NCBI GenBank assembly: GCA_964559135.1
Contig: CAZLGG010000003.1
Location: 21,508-85,507, forward strand
Direction: 5' to 3'
Length of the DNA: 64,000 nt
DNA from: DRQF01 sp964559135
Lineage (GTDB): Bacteria; Planctomycetota; GCA-002687715; DRQF01
In this document: positions 51,152-59,634 of the stretch, one piece after another
Numbering within the stretch: the first letter of the stretch is position 1
How the letters are laid out: every line of letters starts with the position of its first letter
Translations under genes and position numbers: made by a program
Notes under the pieces: model-generated
Databases searched by the model: none
What the model saw: the letters and a program-made list of their open reading frames with translations, nothing else
Told to the model about the DNA's origin: nothing

Positions 51152-54100
51152 TCACTCCTTGTTGAGCAGTGGGTCCAGATTCAAAACGACGCCGGCCGCC
51201 ATCATCCACGCCGCTCTCTCGGCGTCCGAGCAGCGTGACTTCGGAAGGGGAGGCGGAGGAGACTCCAGAAGTTTGCGTGCTGCCGCCGAGTTCCTTTGGA
51301 ATTCCTCGAGCGTTCGGCTGACATAGTTCGCGAGATCGCGGACATCCTCAGGACGTGGGGGGGCTGAAAGGGCTCGGCGAAGAATCCACCGTGCCTTCTC
51401 CTTCACGGTGTCGCATGGAGCCTGCGCGGCCAGATCCCCCAACCCACGTGCGGCCTCGAGGAATTGGGGATCGTTGAGCAGCATCAGCGCCTGCAATGGA
51501 GTGTTCGTGCGTTCCCGCCGGACGCGGCACTCCTCACGAGAGGGGGCGTCCAGAAGAGAGAGCTGGGGGGCCGGTGCCGTGCGTTTCCACAAGGTGTAGA
51601 GGGTGCGGCGGTGACGCTTCTCGGGCTCCGTGTCGGCCTCGAACACCATGGTGTTGGAACCGACGTAGGCGACGGCCTTCCACAACCCGGCGGGTTGAGG
51701 AGGCTTGACGGGAGGGCCCCCCCTGTGGGATGAGAGCAACCCGCCCAGGAAGAGGGCCTGATCACGGAGTGTTTCCGCATCGAGTCGGTAGCGCGGGCCT
51801 CGGGCCAGCAACCGATTGTGGGGGTCTTTCGCGGCAAGGTCCTCTCGAACGGCGGACGCTTGCCGATAGGTGGACGACAGCACCAGGGAGCGGAAGAGCG
51901 CCTTCACGTCCCAACCCGATGCGACGAATCGAGCCGCCAGGGCATCGAGAAGTCGAGGGTGGGAGGGGAGTGAGCCCTGGTTGCCGAAGTCTTCCGAAGT
52001 CTCGACGAGGCCCGCGCCGAAAAGTTCCTGCCAGAAACGATTGACGGCGACCCGTGCAGTGAGGGGATGTCCGGGTTGGGTCAACCACCGGGCGAGTCCC
52101 AGCCGGTTCCGAGGGGCGCCCTCGGGAAAGGGGGGGAGGAAAGCGGGTGTCGAGCGTGTGACCCGTTTGCCCAAGCGGTCGTAACGTCCTCGAAGACGCA
52201 CGTGGGTCGGGGGAGGGTCGGCGAGCTCTTTGGAAATCAGCGTGCGGGGGATCTCCGCCTTCAACCGTTCGGTTTGCGTGACGATCTCGGCGAGGCGTTC
52301 CTCGAAGGGAGCTAGGAAGGGGCGCGCTTCGCCCCAAACGTGCCGTTTGTAGTAGCCCTCGAGGGTGGCGTGTTGCTCTGGGCTCAGGGTGTCCGGTGCG
52401 ACCTTCAGAATTTCACGGATTTCCTCGGGCAACCGGGGATCCTCCCTCACCCTGATCGCCCAAAGCCGCAGGCTTGTCTTCTCGAGTTCGCCGAGCGGCC
52501 CGCGAGTGAGGAGGGCCGGTGCGTCCCAGAACACGCGCCCGCCGACCTGAGTGAACGCCACACCGTCGATGGTGTCGCCGGGTGTGAAACCCAGCGTCAC
52601 GGGGTCTACGACCAGGCGGGTCCAGCGGCCGGCCAGGGGAAGGGGGCCCGCTTTCACGTCACCCGGCCCCTTCGCTCCCGCACCGTGAGCCGGTCGCGCG
52701 CCCCATCGCGCCCGGTGTTCCCAGGTCGTTCCGTGAAACTGAAGTTGGATCGTCTGGGGAGGGTCTTCGGGGTCGAGATAGACCCAGGCCTCCAGTCGGT
52801 CCCCGATTTCCAATCTCCTCGCGGATTTCGGGGCAAGGAAGAAATCCTGGGCGATCTGGTCCCTGGCCGCCCGACGGACGAGACTGCGCTCGCCCAGGTG
52901 CGCGGGGCCGGAAGCAGTGGGCGCGAATTGCCAGATGTGGCCGCCGTCACCATGGAGTTCGGAGTCCTCCGGGGGGCCATCGTTCCACCACGGCCGTCGG
53001 GTCGGTGCCGCGTCCAAAGCCGAGGTTCTGAGGTGGGGTTCACGGTAGGAAAGTCGTTCGAGAATCTCCTCGATCTGGGACTCGATCCCCCTCTTTGCCT
53101 CTGCGAGGCGACGCCGTTCGCGGCGTTGCGCCGACGTGGGGGCTTCGATCGTCGGGGGAGGCGACTTCATGTTCCCATCCAGGGCGGCCCCAGCCATCCC
53201 ATCGAAGAAGGCGAACAGACCGTAGTATTCTTCCTGGGTTAGGGGGTCGAACTTGTGATCGTGACAGACGGCGCATCCGGCGGTCAGTCCCATGAAGGCC
53301 GTAGCCGCCGTGTTCGTCCGGTCCAGGACGTTGCGGAATCGGACCTCCTCCTCGATGGAGCCGCCCTCGTTCGTCGTCACGTGGAGACGGTTGAATCCGG
53401 ATGCGATGCGTTGCTCGAGCGTCGGCTGCTCCAACAGGTCGCCGGCCAACTGTTCGACGATGAATCGATCGTACGGAAGGTTGGCGTTGAAGGCCCGGAC
53501 GACCCAATCTCTGTAAGGCCAAATCTCTCGATAATTGTCGAAGTGGAGACCGTGGGTGTCGGCATAGCGAGCCACGTCCAGCCAAAAACGCGCTCGGTGC
53601 TCACCGAAACCGGGGTCCGCCAAGAGGCGATCGACGTAGGCCGCGTAGGCGGCATCGCTCGGATCGGCTTCGAAACGACGCACGGCTTCCCGGGTCGGGG
53701 GGAGTCCCAAAAGGTCGAGGGTCACGCGACGAAGCAGGACCCCCGGAGGGGCTTCCCGCGAGGGAGACAGCCCTTCCTTCTCGAGGCGGGCCAACACGAA
53801 ACGGTCCCACGGTTGCCGGCACCACTGCGGGCGTCGCACGGCGGGAAGCGGGACGTCCACGATGGGAAGAAAGGCCCAGTGTTCGGCCCAGGGAGCGCCG
53901 TTTGCGACCCATTTCTCGAGTTTTTTCTTCTCGGCGTCGGTGAGGGGATTGCGGGCCTCGGCGGGCGGCATCCTGTCTTCAGGGTCGTCGGTGAGAATAC
54001 GACGCACGAGTTCGCTCGAGGAAGGGTCCCCTGGAACGACGATGTCGCCGTCGAGGACGCGTTCCCGTCGATCCAATCGCAGGTCGGACTCTTGGACATC

Positions 54101-54226
54101 CGGTCCGTGGCAGCGGTAGCAGTGCTCGGAGAGCAGGGAGCGCACTTCTTCGGCCTGCTGGCACGAAGCATGGGGGGCGAGGAGCGCAACCGGGATCAGG
54201 AAGTGAAGCAGAAGGAAACGCGGCAT
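51152..54226 (-). CDS. PSCyt1 / DUF1549 / DUF1553 planctomycete protein
   Basis: A 1024-residue exported protein. A signal peptide MPRFLLLHFLIPVALLAPHASC is followed by a PSCyt1 cytochrome-c-like domain with one heme motif CYRCH (36-40) and HGPDVQESDLRLD. DUF1549 follows (WDRFVLARLEKEGLSPS, RRVTLDLLGLPPT, RYADTHGLHFDNYREIWPYRDWVVRAFN) and DUF1553 at the C-terminus (NRLGLARWLTQPGHPLTARVAVNRFWQELFG, LLDALAARFVASGWDVKALFR). The linker in between (about 400-620) is a concanavalin-like beta region. The pair with DUF1501 is a hallmark of planctomycetes; polysaccharide or surface-polymer processing is suspected but unproven. Confidence 0.93.
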   Translation of the reverse strand: MPRFLLLHFLIPVALLAPHASCQQAEEVRSLLSEHCYRCHGPDVQESDLRLDRRERVLDGDIVVPGDPSSSELVRRILTDDPEDRMPPAEARNPLTDAEKKKLEKWVANGAPWAEHWAFLPIVDVPLPAVRRPQWCRQPWDRFVLARLEKEGLSPSREAPPGVLLRRVTLDLLGLPPTREAVRRFEADPSDAAYAAYVDRLLADPGFGEHRARFWLDVARYADTHGLHFDNYREIWPYRDWVVRAFNANLPYDRFIVEQLAGDLLEQPTLEQRIASGFNRLHVTTNEGGSIEEEVRFRNVLDRTNTAATAFMGLTAGCAVCHDHKFDPLTQEEYYGLFAFFDGMAGAALDGNMKSPPPTIEAPTSAQRRERRRLAEAKRGIESQIEEILERLSYREPHLRTSALDAAPTRRPWWNDGPPEDSELHGDGGHIWQFAPTASGPAHLGERSLVRRAARDQIAQDFFLAPKSARRLEIGDRLEAWVYLDPEDPPQTIQLQFHGTTWEHRARWGARPAHGAGAKGPGDVKAGPLPLAGRWTRLVVDPVTLGFTPGDTIDGVAFTQVGGRVFWDAPALLTRGPLGELEKTSLRLWAIRVREDPRLPEEIREILKVAPDTLSPEQHATLEGYYKRHVWGEARPFLAPFEERLAEIVTQTERLKAEIPRTLISKELADPPPTHVRLRGRYDRLGKRVTRSTPAFLPPFPEGAPRNRLGLARWLTQPGHPLTARVAVNRFWQELFGAGLVETSEDFGNQGSLPSHPRLLDALAARFVASGWDVKALFRSLVLSSTYRQASAVREDLAAKDPHNRLLARGPRYRLDAETLRDQALFLGGLLSSHRGGPPVKPPQPAGLWKAVAYVGSNTMVFEADTEPEKRHRRTLYTLWKRTAPAPQLSLLDAPSREECRVRRERTNTPLQALMLLNDPQFLEAARGLGDLAAQAPCDTVKEKARWILRRALSAPPRPEDVRDLANYVSRTLEEFQRNSAAARKLLESPPPPLPKSRCSDAERAAWMMAAGVVLNLDPLLNKE

Positions 54227-54293
54227 GGGCCTTGTATCCTAGGGATCGCGGTCACTTTCGCAAGACGAGGCCGGGGCCGCGGCCCAAACGTGA

Positions 54294-54323
54294 AAGAGGC
54301 CGTCGGCGCCCCGACGGCCTCTT
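54294..54323 (-). terminator. Intrinsic terminator of the peroxiredoxin transcript
   Basis: AAGAGGCCGTCGG (54294-54306) and CCGACGGCCTCTT (54311-54323) form a 13-bp perfect stem with a 4-base loop. Transcription of the minus strand meets it about 34 bases after the peroxiredoxin stop; the following bases read TTTCACGTTT. It also insulates the DUF1549 gene, which starts farther on. Confidence 0.8.
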
Positions 54324-54356
54324 CCGATGGAGCTCAGGGATGAGTCCCTCGCGGAT

Positions 54357-54827
54357 CTAGGCGCCCAATTCCTTGGCCTTGCCGAGGAGATCTTGAGGGT
54401 CGCGGTAACCTGCAGGGCCGACGGACTCCGCCCAGGCGACGGTGCCGTCCTTCTTGACGAGGACCGTGGCGCGATCGCCGATGCCCGCGTTGTCCAGCCA
54501 AAGACCGTAGGCGCGTGCGACGTCCCCCTTGGGATGGAAATCGGCCAGCAGGGGGAACTTGATCGTGCCGAAGCCGTTGGACCAAGCCTTGTGACAGAAC
54601 TTGGAATCGACGGAGATACCCAGGACCTGGGTATCGCAGCCTTCGAACTCTCCGAGAAGAGCGTTCAGGCCGGGGATTTCACGACTTCACGTGGGGGTGA
54701 AGTCGAGAGGGTAGAAAACGAGCAAGACGTTCTTCTTGCCATTGAAATCCGAGAGCTTCACCTTCGAGTCGAGATGGGATTCGAGCTCGAAGTCGGGAGC
54801 CTCGGCGCCGACAGAGATGATGGACAT
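54357..54827 (-). CDS. Selenocysteine-containing peroxiredoxin (in-frame TGA at codon 47)
   Basis: A 156-residue thiol/selenol peroxidase of the AhpE/BCP type, missed by ordinary ORF calling because codon 47 is TGA (54687-54689). Upstream: MSIISVGAEAPDFELES, then VLLVFYPLDFTPT. Downstream the same frame continues without another stop as SREIPGLNALLGEFEG, VLGISVDSKFCHKAW, KFPLLADFHPKGDVARAYGLW, RATVLVKKDGTVAWAESVGPAG and LGKAKELGA, ending TAG. TGA sits exactly where peroxiredoxins have the peroxidatic cysteine (DFTPxC), so it probably encodes selenocysteine, as in known PrxU proteins. Read as a stop it would truncate the protein at its active site. AAGGAA lies 9 bases before the ATG. A strong hairpin follows the TGA. 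It reduces H2O2 or organic hydroperoxides. Confidence 0.88.
54638..54671 (-). promoter_or_regulatory. SECIS-like hairpin after the TGA codon
   Basis: On the mRNA, 16-49 bases after the TGA, GGCCU pairs with AGGCU, GAA with UUC and CUCU with AGAG (12 base pairs, one G-U), with a CG bulge on the 5' side, a GA bulge on the 3' side and a 6-base apical loop UCUCGG. The apical loop begins 30 bases after the TGA, within the range known for bacterial SECIS elements. The loop lacks the G in its first two positions that the usual consensus has. Confidence 0.6.
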
Positions 54828-54937
54828 GGGTTTGATTCCTTCTCGTGGGCACCCCATCGATGGGGGCGCCGATCCATGAATGTGGCGGTATTCTATGCCG
54901 AAACCACGACGGCTTCACGGGAGTTTCGCCCCGCGTT

Positions 54938-55765
54938 TCAGCTGAGCCGTCGTCGCCACTCATCCAAACTCGAGTGGTCGGAAAGATCGTATCTGAGGGG
55001 CGTCAGCGTGATGTGACCGGCTTTCAGGGCCTCGACGTCCGTGCCGGCGTCGGTGGCCTTGAAATCGAGTCCCCCGCCGACCAACCAATAGTAGGCCTGA
55101 CGGTAGGGACTCTCCCTGCGCTCGTACCGATCCCTCATGCCGTGGGTGTTCATGGGAGCCACCCGCAGCTTCGGAGCGGCCGTGGAGTCCGAGACGTCTC
55201 CCACCGGGAGCTTGGGGAAGTTCACGCTCAGGCAGGAGTGCTGGGGAGGCATCCCGTCGGCCAAGATTTCTTCCAGCGTGCGGCGAACGCGCCGAGCGAC
55301 CCGGGGCCAGTCGGGAATCGTTCCCCCCATGAACTGGCTGAGGGCCAGACTGGGGACCCCCAGAAAGGCTGCTTCGATCGCCGCGGCGACGGTGCCCGAG
55401 TAGATGACGTTGATCCCGGCGTTCGCCCCCGCGTTGATACCGGAAAGGACGAGGTCGGGCTTCGAACCGTCTCCGAAACGCTCCGGCCAAAGGGCGGAAA
55501 GCGCGAGCTTGACGCAATCGGCGGGTCGTCCGTTCACGGCGACCCATCTGACCCGGTCGGAAGGGGATGGATAGTCGGCGACCATCAAGGGTTCGGCGAA
55601 CGTGATCCCGTGGCTGGCGGCGGACTGAACCGTTTCCGGCGCCACAACCATGATCTCGTCGGCGAAGGGGCGGGAATACTCCGGATCCGCCCCCGCGAGG
55701 ACACGAACCAAAGCGCGGATGCCGTCGGCGCGAATGCCGTCGTCGTTGGTGATGAGGATACGCAT
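54938..55765 (-). CDS. surE: 5'-nucleotidase SurE
   Basis: A 275-residue SurE, a divalent-metal nucleoside-5'-monophosphatase/phosphatase. The start MRILITNDDGIRADGIRAL (ATG 55765) is the exact family N-terminus, with the metal-binding DD pair. VVAPETVQSAASHGITF gives the Ser/Asn region, VNGRPADCVKLAL and DLVLSGINAGANAGINVIYSGTVAAAIEA are the signature metal- and phosphate-binding loops. The C-terminal DAGTDVEALKAGHITLTPL is also typical. It precedes the selenocysteine peroxiredoxin by 110 bases on the same strand. Confidence 0.96.
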   Translation of the reverse strand: MRILITNDDGIRADGIRALVRVLAGADPEYSRPFADEIMVVAPETVQSAASHGITFAEPLMVADYPSPSDRVRWVAVNGRPADCVKLALSALWPERFGDGSKPDLVLSGINAGANAGINVIYSGTVAAAIEAAFLGVPSLALSQFMGGTIPDWPRVARRVRRTLEEILADGMPPQHSCLSVNFPKLPVGDVSDSTAAPKLRVAPMNTHGMRDRYERRESPYRQAYYWLVGGGLDFKATDAGTDVEALKAGHITLTPLRYDLSDHSSLDEWRRRLS

Positions 55766-55809
55766 GGCGTACTCTATCCGGCTGAGCACGGGAATCCACC
55801 GGCACCGTA

Positions 55810-57396
55810 CTAACTTGTCCGCGTCGGCTCGGATTTCCAGACGGAACGGGCCCGACTCTGCGTCCAGGTGTGATCGAGAGGAATGCCCCGAAGCGCCTCC
55901 GACACCTCGGCGGCGGTGCGGTAGCGTTGGTCCGGCGATTTACGGAGCAGCTTGAGGACGATCTCGTCGAGTTCGGGAGGGATGGACTGGGGCGCTTGTG
56001 AACTTGGCGCTCGAGGTTCGGTCTTCAGGTGGTCGATCGCCATCTGCATCCCGCTCTCGGCTTCGAAAACGTATCGGCCCGTCAGCAACCAGTAGGCCAC
56101 GCAGCCCAGAGAATAGAGGTCGGCCCGCCCGTCCAGATCGTCTTTTTCCTCCAGCTGCTCCGGGGAAATGAAAGCGGGAGTTCCGACGGTGCCGACCTGG
56201 GTGAGTCTTGAATCGGCTCCCGTGATCTGCTGGCGCCTCAGCACGAGGCCGAAATCGAGAACCTTGACGAAATCCACCGTCAATCCCATGCGACAGGTGA
56301 AGATGTTGGCGGGCTTGACGTCGCGGTGGATCAGCCCCAGCGCGTGGGCCTCAGCGAGCGATTCGCACACCTGGTCGAGAAGATGGACGACGCGTTCGGG
56401 AGGAAGCGGTCCCAACTCCTTCACCAGTTCGCGAAGATTCATCCCCTCGAGGTATTCCATCGCCATGTAGAACGCGCCGTCGGGCGTGACGCCGAAGTCG
56501 TAGACCTCGACGGTGTGGGGCGAGCGCAACTGGGCTGTGGCCCGTGCCTCCTGGGCGAACCGCTTCTGGATGACGGCGATCTCTTCGTGACCCACCCGCC
56601 CGTCCAGTCGGATCAGTTTGATGGCCGCCGGGCGCTGCAAGAGCGCGTGACGGGCCTTCCAGACCTCGCCCATGCCCCCGGCGCCGAATCGTTCCGTGAG
56701 CTGGTATTGACCCATCCTCTTCAGACGCGAGGTTTCTCTCTTCAGGGAATAGACCACGTGACTCCCGTACAGCGCAATCATGGCTCCCGTCAGCACCACC
56801 ATGAGGGAGCCGGAAAGAAGATCCACATTGATGATCTCCATCGCCGCGGGCGCTTTCGCGACGTAGGCCGCATGCAGAGGAACGAACAGGGGGAGAAGGA
56901 GTATCGGCACCACGACGAAGGCGGCCTTCTGCCACCGACCGGGAATGATCAGGCCGTAGAGAATCGCCAGAGTAAAACAACCGGTCGTCAGCTCGTGAAT
57001 CGAGTCCGTGATTTCGAGCGGCGCGCCCGGACCCGACGCACGGATCATCTGGATGTAGTACTTGGCTGACATGAAGAGGGCGACGGAAAGAAAAACGAAC
57101 ACTTCCGTCACTCTGAGAGCGGCGAGACCGCGGATCCACTCGAAGTGAAGCCCCAGATACACGGCGCCCATCAGAATGCAGAGAATGATGTGCGCGGGAA
57201 CGATCGGGTGAGCGTGGAGGACGAAATAGATCTCGCGAACGAGAAAAAGCGTGAGGCCCGTGAACATCACCAGGGCTACGGCTTTCAGGCGGCGAGCGAG
57301 AAAGCCCACCGCCTCGAGAGCCGCGTCTCCTCGAGAATCCAGAATGAGCTGAACCTGGCGGAGCGGCGAGTGATGTTCGGGGCGCTCGATGGTCAT
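55810..57396 (-). CDS. Membrane serine/threonine protein kinase with N-terminal helices
   Basis: A 528-residue protein; I start at Met 57396 (MTIERPEHHSPLRQ). Residues 40-215 hold about six membrane helices; the kinase domain (232-500) is at the C-terminus: glycine loop RFGAGGMGEV, K260 in AAIKLI, HRDVKPAN with catalytic D359, DFGLV (381-383) and GTPAFISPEQL. All catalytic residues are present, so it should be active and faces the cytoplasm. Most bacterial membrane kinases have the kinase first and the helix later; here the order is reversed. The helices may sense a membrane or lipid signal. It is 44 bases upstream of surE. Confidence 0.92.
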   Translation of the reverse strand: MTIERPEHHSPLRQVQLILDSRGDAALEAVGFLARRLKAVALVMFTGLTLFLVREIYFVLHAHPIVPAHIILCILMGAVYLGLHFEWIRGLAALRVTEVFVFLSVALFMSAKYYIQMIRASGPGAPLEITDSIHELTTGCFTLAILYGLIIPGRWQKAAFVVVPILLLPLFVPLHAAYVAKAPAAMEIINVDLLSGSLMVVLTGAMIALYGSHVVYSLKRETSRLKRMGQYQLTERFGAGGMGEVWKARHALLQRPAAIKLIRLDGRVGHEEIAVIQKRFAQEARATAQLRSPHTVEVYDFGVTPDGAFYMAMEYLEGMNLRELVKELGPLPPERVVHLLDQVCESLAEAHALGLIHRDVKPANIFTCRMGLTVDFVKVLDFGLVLRRQQITGADSRLTQVGTVGTPAFISPEQLEEKDDLDGRADLYSLGCVAYWLLTGRYVFEAESGMQMAIDHLKTEPRAPSSQAPQSIPPELDEIVLKLLRKSPDQRYRTAAEVSEALRGIPLDHTWTQSRARSVWKSEPTRTS

Positions 57397-57505
57397 GTCG
57401 AAACAGATTATGCGGGGACCGTTCTTCCTTCCAGTTCGAGATTCGACGCCGACGGAGCTTGAGAGTCGGTTTTGGTGACCGAGGGTCCCCGCATAGACTC
57501 TTCGG

Positions 57506-58786
57506 ATGGGACGCCGCCGACGCAAGAAGGAATCCTTCGCACAAGCAAGACTCCGAGAGGAGTTGGAAGCCGGAGTCCCTCTTGGCACGCCCCGCTGCCC
57601 CGTTTCCGACGACTGCGGGGGGTGCAGTTGGCAGAGGGTTCCCTATCCTCGGCAACTGGAGTGGAAGGCCCAGCTGATCGAACAGTCTGCTCGCGAGCAG
57701 GGGCTGGAGTTTCCCGATCCCTGCGTCGTGGAACCGTCTCCTCGCGTCTTCGGATACCGGAATCACATGGAGTTCTCCTTCGCGGCGAGACGTTGGCTGA
57801 CGTCGGAAGAAATCGCGTCGGGGCGGGAATTCGATAGGGATTTCGCACTCGGGCTTCATGCGCCGGGTGGATTCGGACGGGTTCTCGACCTCGACGGCTG
57901 CCCTTTGCAGAGTTCGCGGGCGGACGAAGCATTTCGCGTCGTGAAGGCATTCGCCCTGACCTCCGGACGGCCCGCGTGGGACGCCAGATCCCACGAAGGT
58001 TTCTGGCGCTACCTGATTCTCAAACACGGCCACAACACGGGGGAACTCCTCGTTCACGTGGTCACCAGTCGTCCCGAGGCAGCACTCCTTGCACGGCTGG
58101 CCGACAAGCTCTTCGCGGACGTCGAGGGCGTGGTGGGCGTAACGAATGGCGTGACGGATCGCGTCGCGGACACGTCGGAGGGCGCTCTCGTGGAGTGCAT
58201 CGCGGGGCGTCCCTTCCTCCGCGAAACTCTTGCCGGTCTCACGGTGGAGGTGGGGCCGCGGAGCTTCTTCCAGCCCAACACCCTCACCGCGGAGCGGATC
58301 GTCGAAATCGTCAAGGACTTCGCCCGATCGGTCCCCTCCGACGACGTGATCGATCTGTTCTGCGGGTCGGGGCTCCTGGGGTTGGCGCTCGCGGAGAAGG
58401 GAAGGGGCGTGATCGGAGTGGAAGTCATCCGAGAGGCCTTGGAGGCCGCAGTGCGCAATGCACGGTTGAACGGCATCGAGACCGTGCGCTTTATCGAGGG
58501 GGATCTCCTGCGGGGTCTTCCCGCCGAGCTGCCGTCACCGGCGGATCTCGTGGTTTGCGACCCCCCCAGGGCTGGACTTCATCCCAAGACGCTGAGAGCG
58601 CTCGTCGCGATGAAGCCTCGGTCCATCATTCACGTGGGCTGCAACCCGAAAACACAGGCTCGCGACCTCGCCACGATGGTTCGGGAAGGGGGGTATCGGC
58701 CCATCCGAAACGCGGCGGTGGATCAGTTTCCTCACACGCCTCACGTGGAGCAGATCGTGCTGCTCGTCAGCGCAGCCGACTCGTGA
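57506..58786 (+). CDS. rlmD: 23S rRNA (uracil-C5)-methyltransferase, RlmD/RumA type
   Basis: A 426-residue SAM- and iron-sulfur-dependent methyltransferase. The cluster cysteines are in CPVSDDCGGCSWQ (about 31-43) with a fourth in DGCPLQ; the SAM motif is IDLFCGSGLLGLALA (about 282), NPPR-like VCDPPRAGLHP, and the catalytic cysteine is in VGCNPKTQARDL. The N-terminal TRAM domain of some relatives is missing; the basic MGRRRRKK start is short. The exact uridine modified cannot be told from sequence. It overlaps the convergent hydrolase by 20 bases. Confidence 0.9.
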   Translation: MGRRRRKKESFAQARLREELEAGVPLGTPRCPVSDDCGGCSWQRVPYPRQLEWKAQLIEQSAREQGLEFPDPCVVEPSPRVFGYRNHMEFSFAARRWLTSEEIASGREFDRDFALGLHAPGGFGRVLDLDGCPLQSSRADEAFRVVKAFALTSGRPAWDARSHEGFWRYLILKHGHNTGELLVHVVTSRPEAALLARLADKLFADVEGVVGVTNGVTDRVADTSEGALVECIAGRPFLRETLAGLTVEVGPRSFFQPNTLTAERIVEIVKDFARSVPSDDVIDLFCGSGLLGLALAEKGRGVIGVEVIREALEAAVRNARLNGIETVRFIEGDLLRGLPAELPSPADLVVCDPPRAGLHPKTLRALVAMKPRSIIHVGCNPKTQARDLATMVREGGYRPIRNAAVDQFPHTPHVEQIVLLVSAADS

Positions 58787-59630
58787 AGTGATCGATCGAG
58801 ACCTGGGCGGCCTGCTCGAGCTGGGGTGTCGGTCCAATGAAGGGGTGGCGAGCACCGAAGACGTGATCGGCGCCCGGAACGATGATCTTGCGCGCGCGAC
58901 CGCCTGAAAGCTGCTGGAGTTCGTCCGCCTGGGAACAAGGTACGGACGTGTCGGCGTCTCCATGGACGAGGAGGAGACGGTCCGCGAGATTCGGAAGGAT
59001 GTGACGCACGTCCAAGGACTCGGGCAGCGGGTGGACTTCGTCCCACCATTCACGCGTCATGCGGATCACCTGCCCGGTGCGAGCATTGGCGACGTCCCAA
59101 TACCCTTTCTCCTCGAACGCCTGCGCCGCTTCGGCGCCGGGAATGCAACTGGCGACGCTGGACCAGGTGACAACCGCGGCCACGCCGGGCTCCAGCCCCG
59201 CCAAAAGGACGTTGTAGCCGCCCCGGCTATGCCCCAGAAGACCCATGCGGCGCGGATCCAGGTCCGCCGCCCTTGGAATCCGATCGCGCCGACCTCTTAT
59301 TGCGTCCAGGAGAGCCTGAAGATCCGCCCGCTCGAAGCTGGGTCGGTTGCGGGCGAAGAGTTCCGGACGAGTGAAATCGGAGGCCTCCGGCCCCAGGCCG
59401 ACCCCGTTGTGCGAGGTGTTGAAGCGAATCGCCGCGAGGCCCGCCCGCGCCACGCGGTCCGCCAACCAGGGGAAGAATCCCCAGTCCTTGAAGCCCTTGA
59501 ATCCGTGTTGAATCACGACGACGGGGAATGGGCCCTCACCGTCCGGAAGGTGGAGATCGAAGGTGACGGGGAGGCCCTCGGCGCCCCTCAGACTCGCCGA
59601 AAACCGCGGTCGTCGTCCCGGGGAGTCCAT
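58767..59630 (-). CDS. Alpha/beta hydrolase, dienelactone-hydrolase-like
   Basis: A 287-residue esterase-like enzyme. The nucleophile elbow GHSRGG (about 145-150), oxyanion-hole region VVIQHGFKGFKDW, VHGDADTSVP for the acid and GADHVFG for the histidine complete a catalytic triad. The substrate is unknown. It follows the cysteine dioxygenase with only 4 bases between, so both come from one mRNA. Confidence 0.85.
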   Translation of the reverse strand: MDSPGRRPRFSASLRGAEGLPVTFDLHLPDGEGPFPVVVIQHGFKGFKDWGFFPWLADRVARAGLAAIRFNTSHNGVGLGPEASDFTRPELFARNRPSFERADLQALLDAIRGRRDRIPRAADLDPRRMGLLGHSRGGYNVLLAGLEPGVAAVVTWSSVASCIPGAEAAQAFEEKGYWDVANARTGQVIRMTREWWDEVHPLPESLDVRHILPNLADRLLLVHGDADTSVPCSQADELQQLSGGRARKIIVPGADHVFGARHPFIGPTPQLEQAAQVSIDHFTSRLR

Positions 59631-59634
59631 CGAT

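Noticed and set aside
54334..54585. An 83-codon minus-strand frame in another phase over the end of the peroxiredoxin
   Set aside because: Arginine-rich shadow frame; the peroxiredoxin frame itself gives a full family match.
54357..54827. Peroxiredoxin as a pseudogene with a nonsense mutation
   Set aside because: The stop is exactly at the catalytic position, the rest of the frame is intact on both sides and a SECIS-like hairpin follows; selenocysteine explains all of it better, though a sequencing error at one base remains possible.
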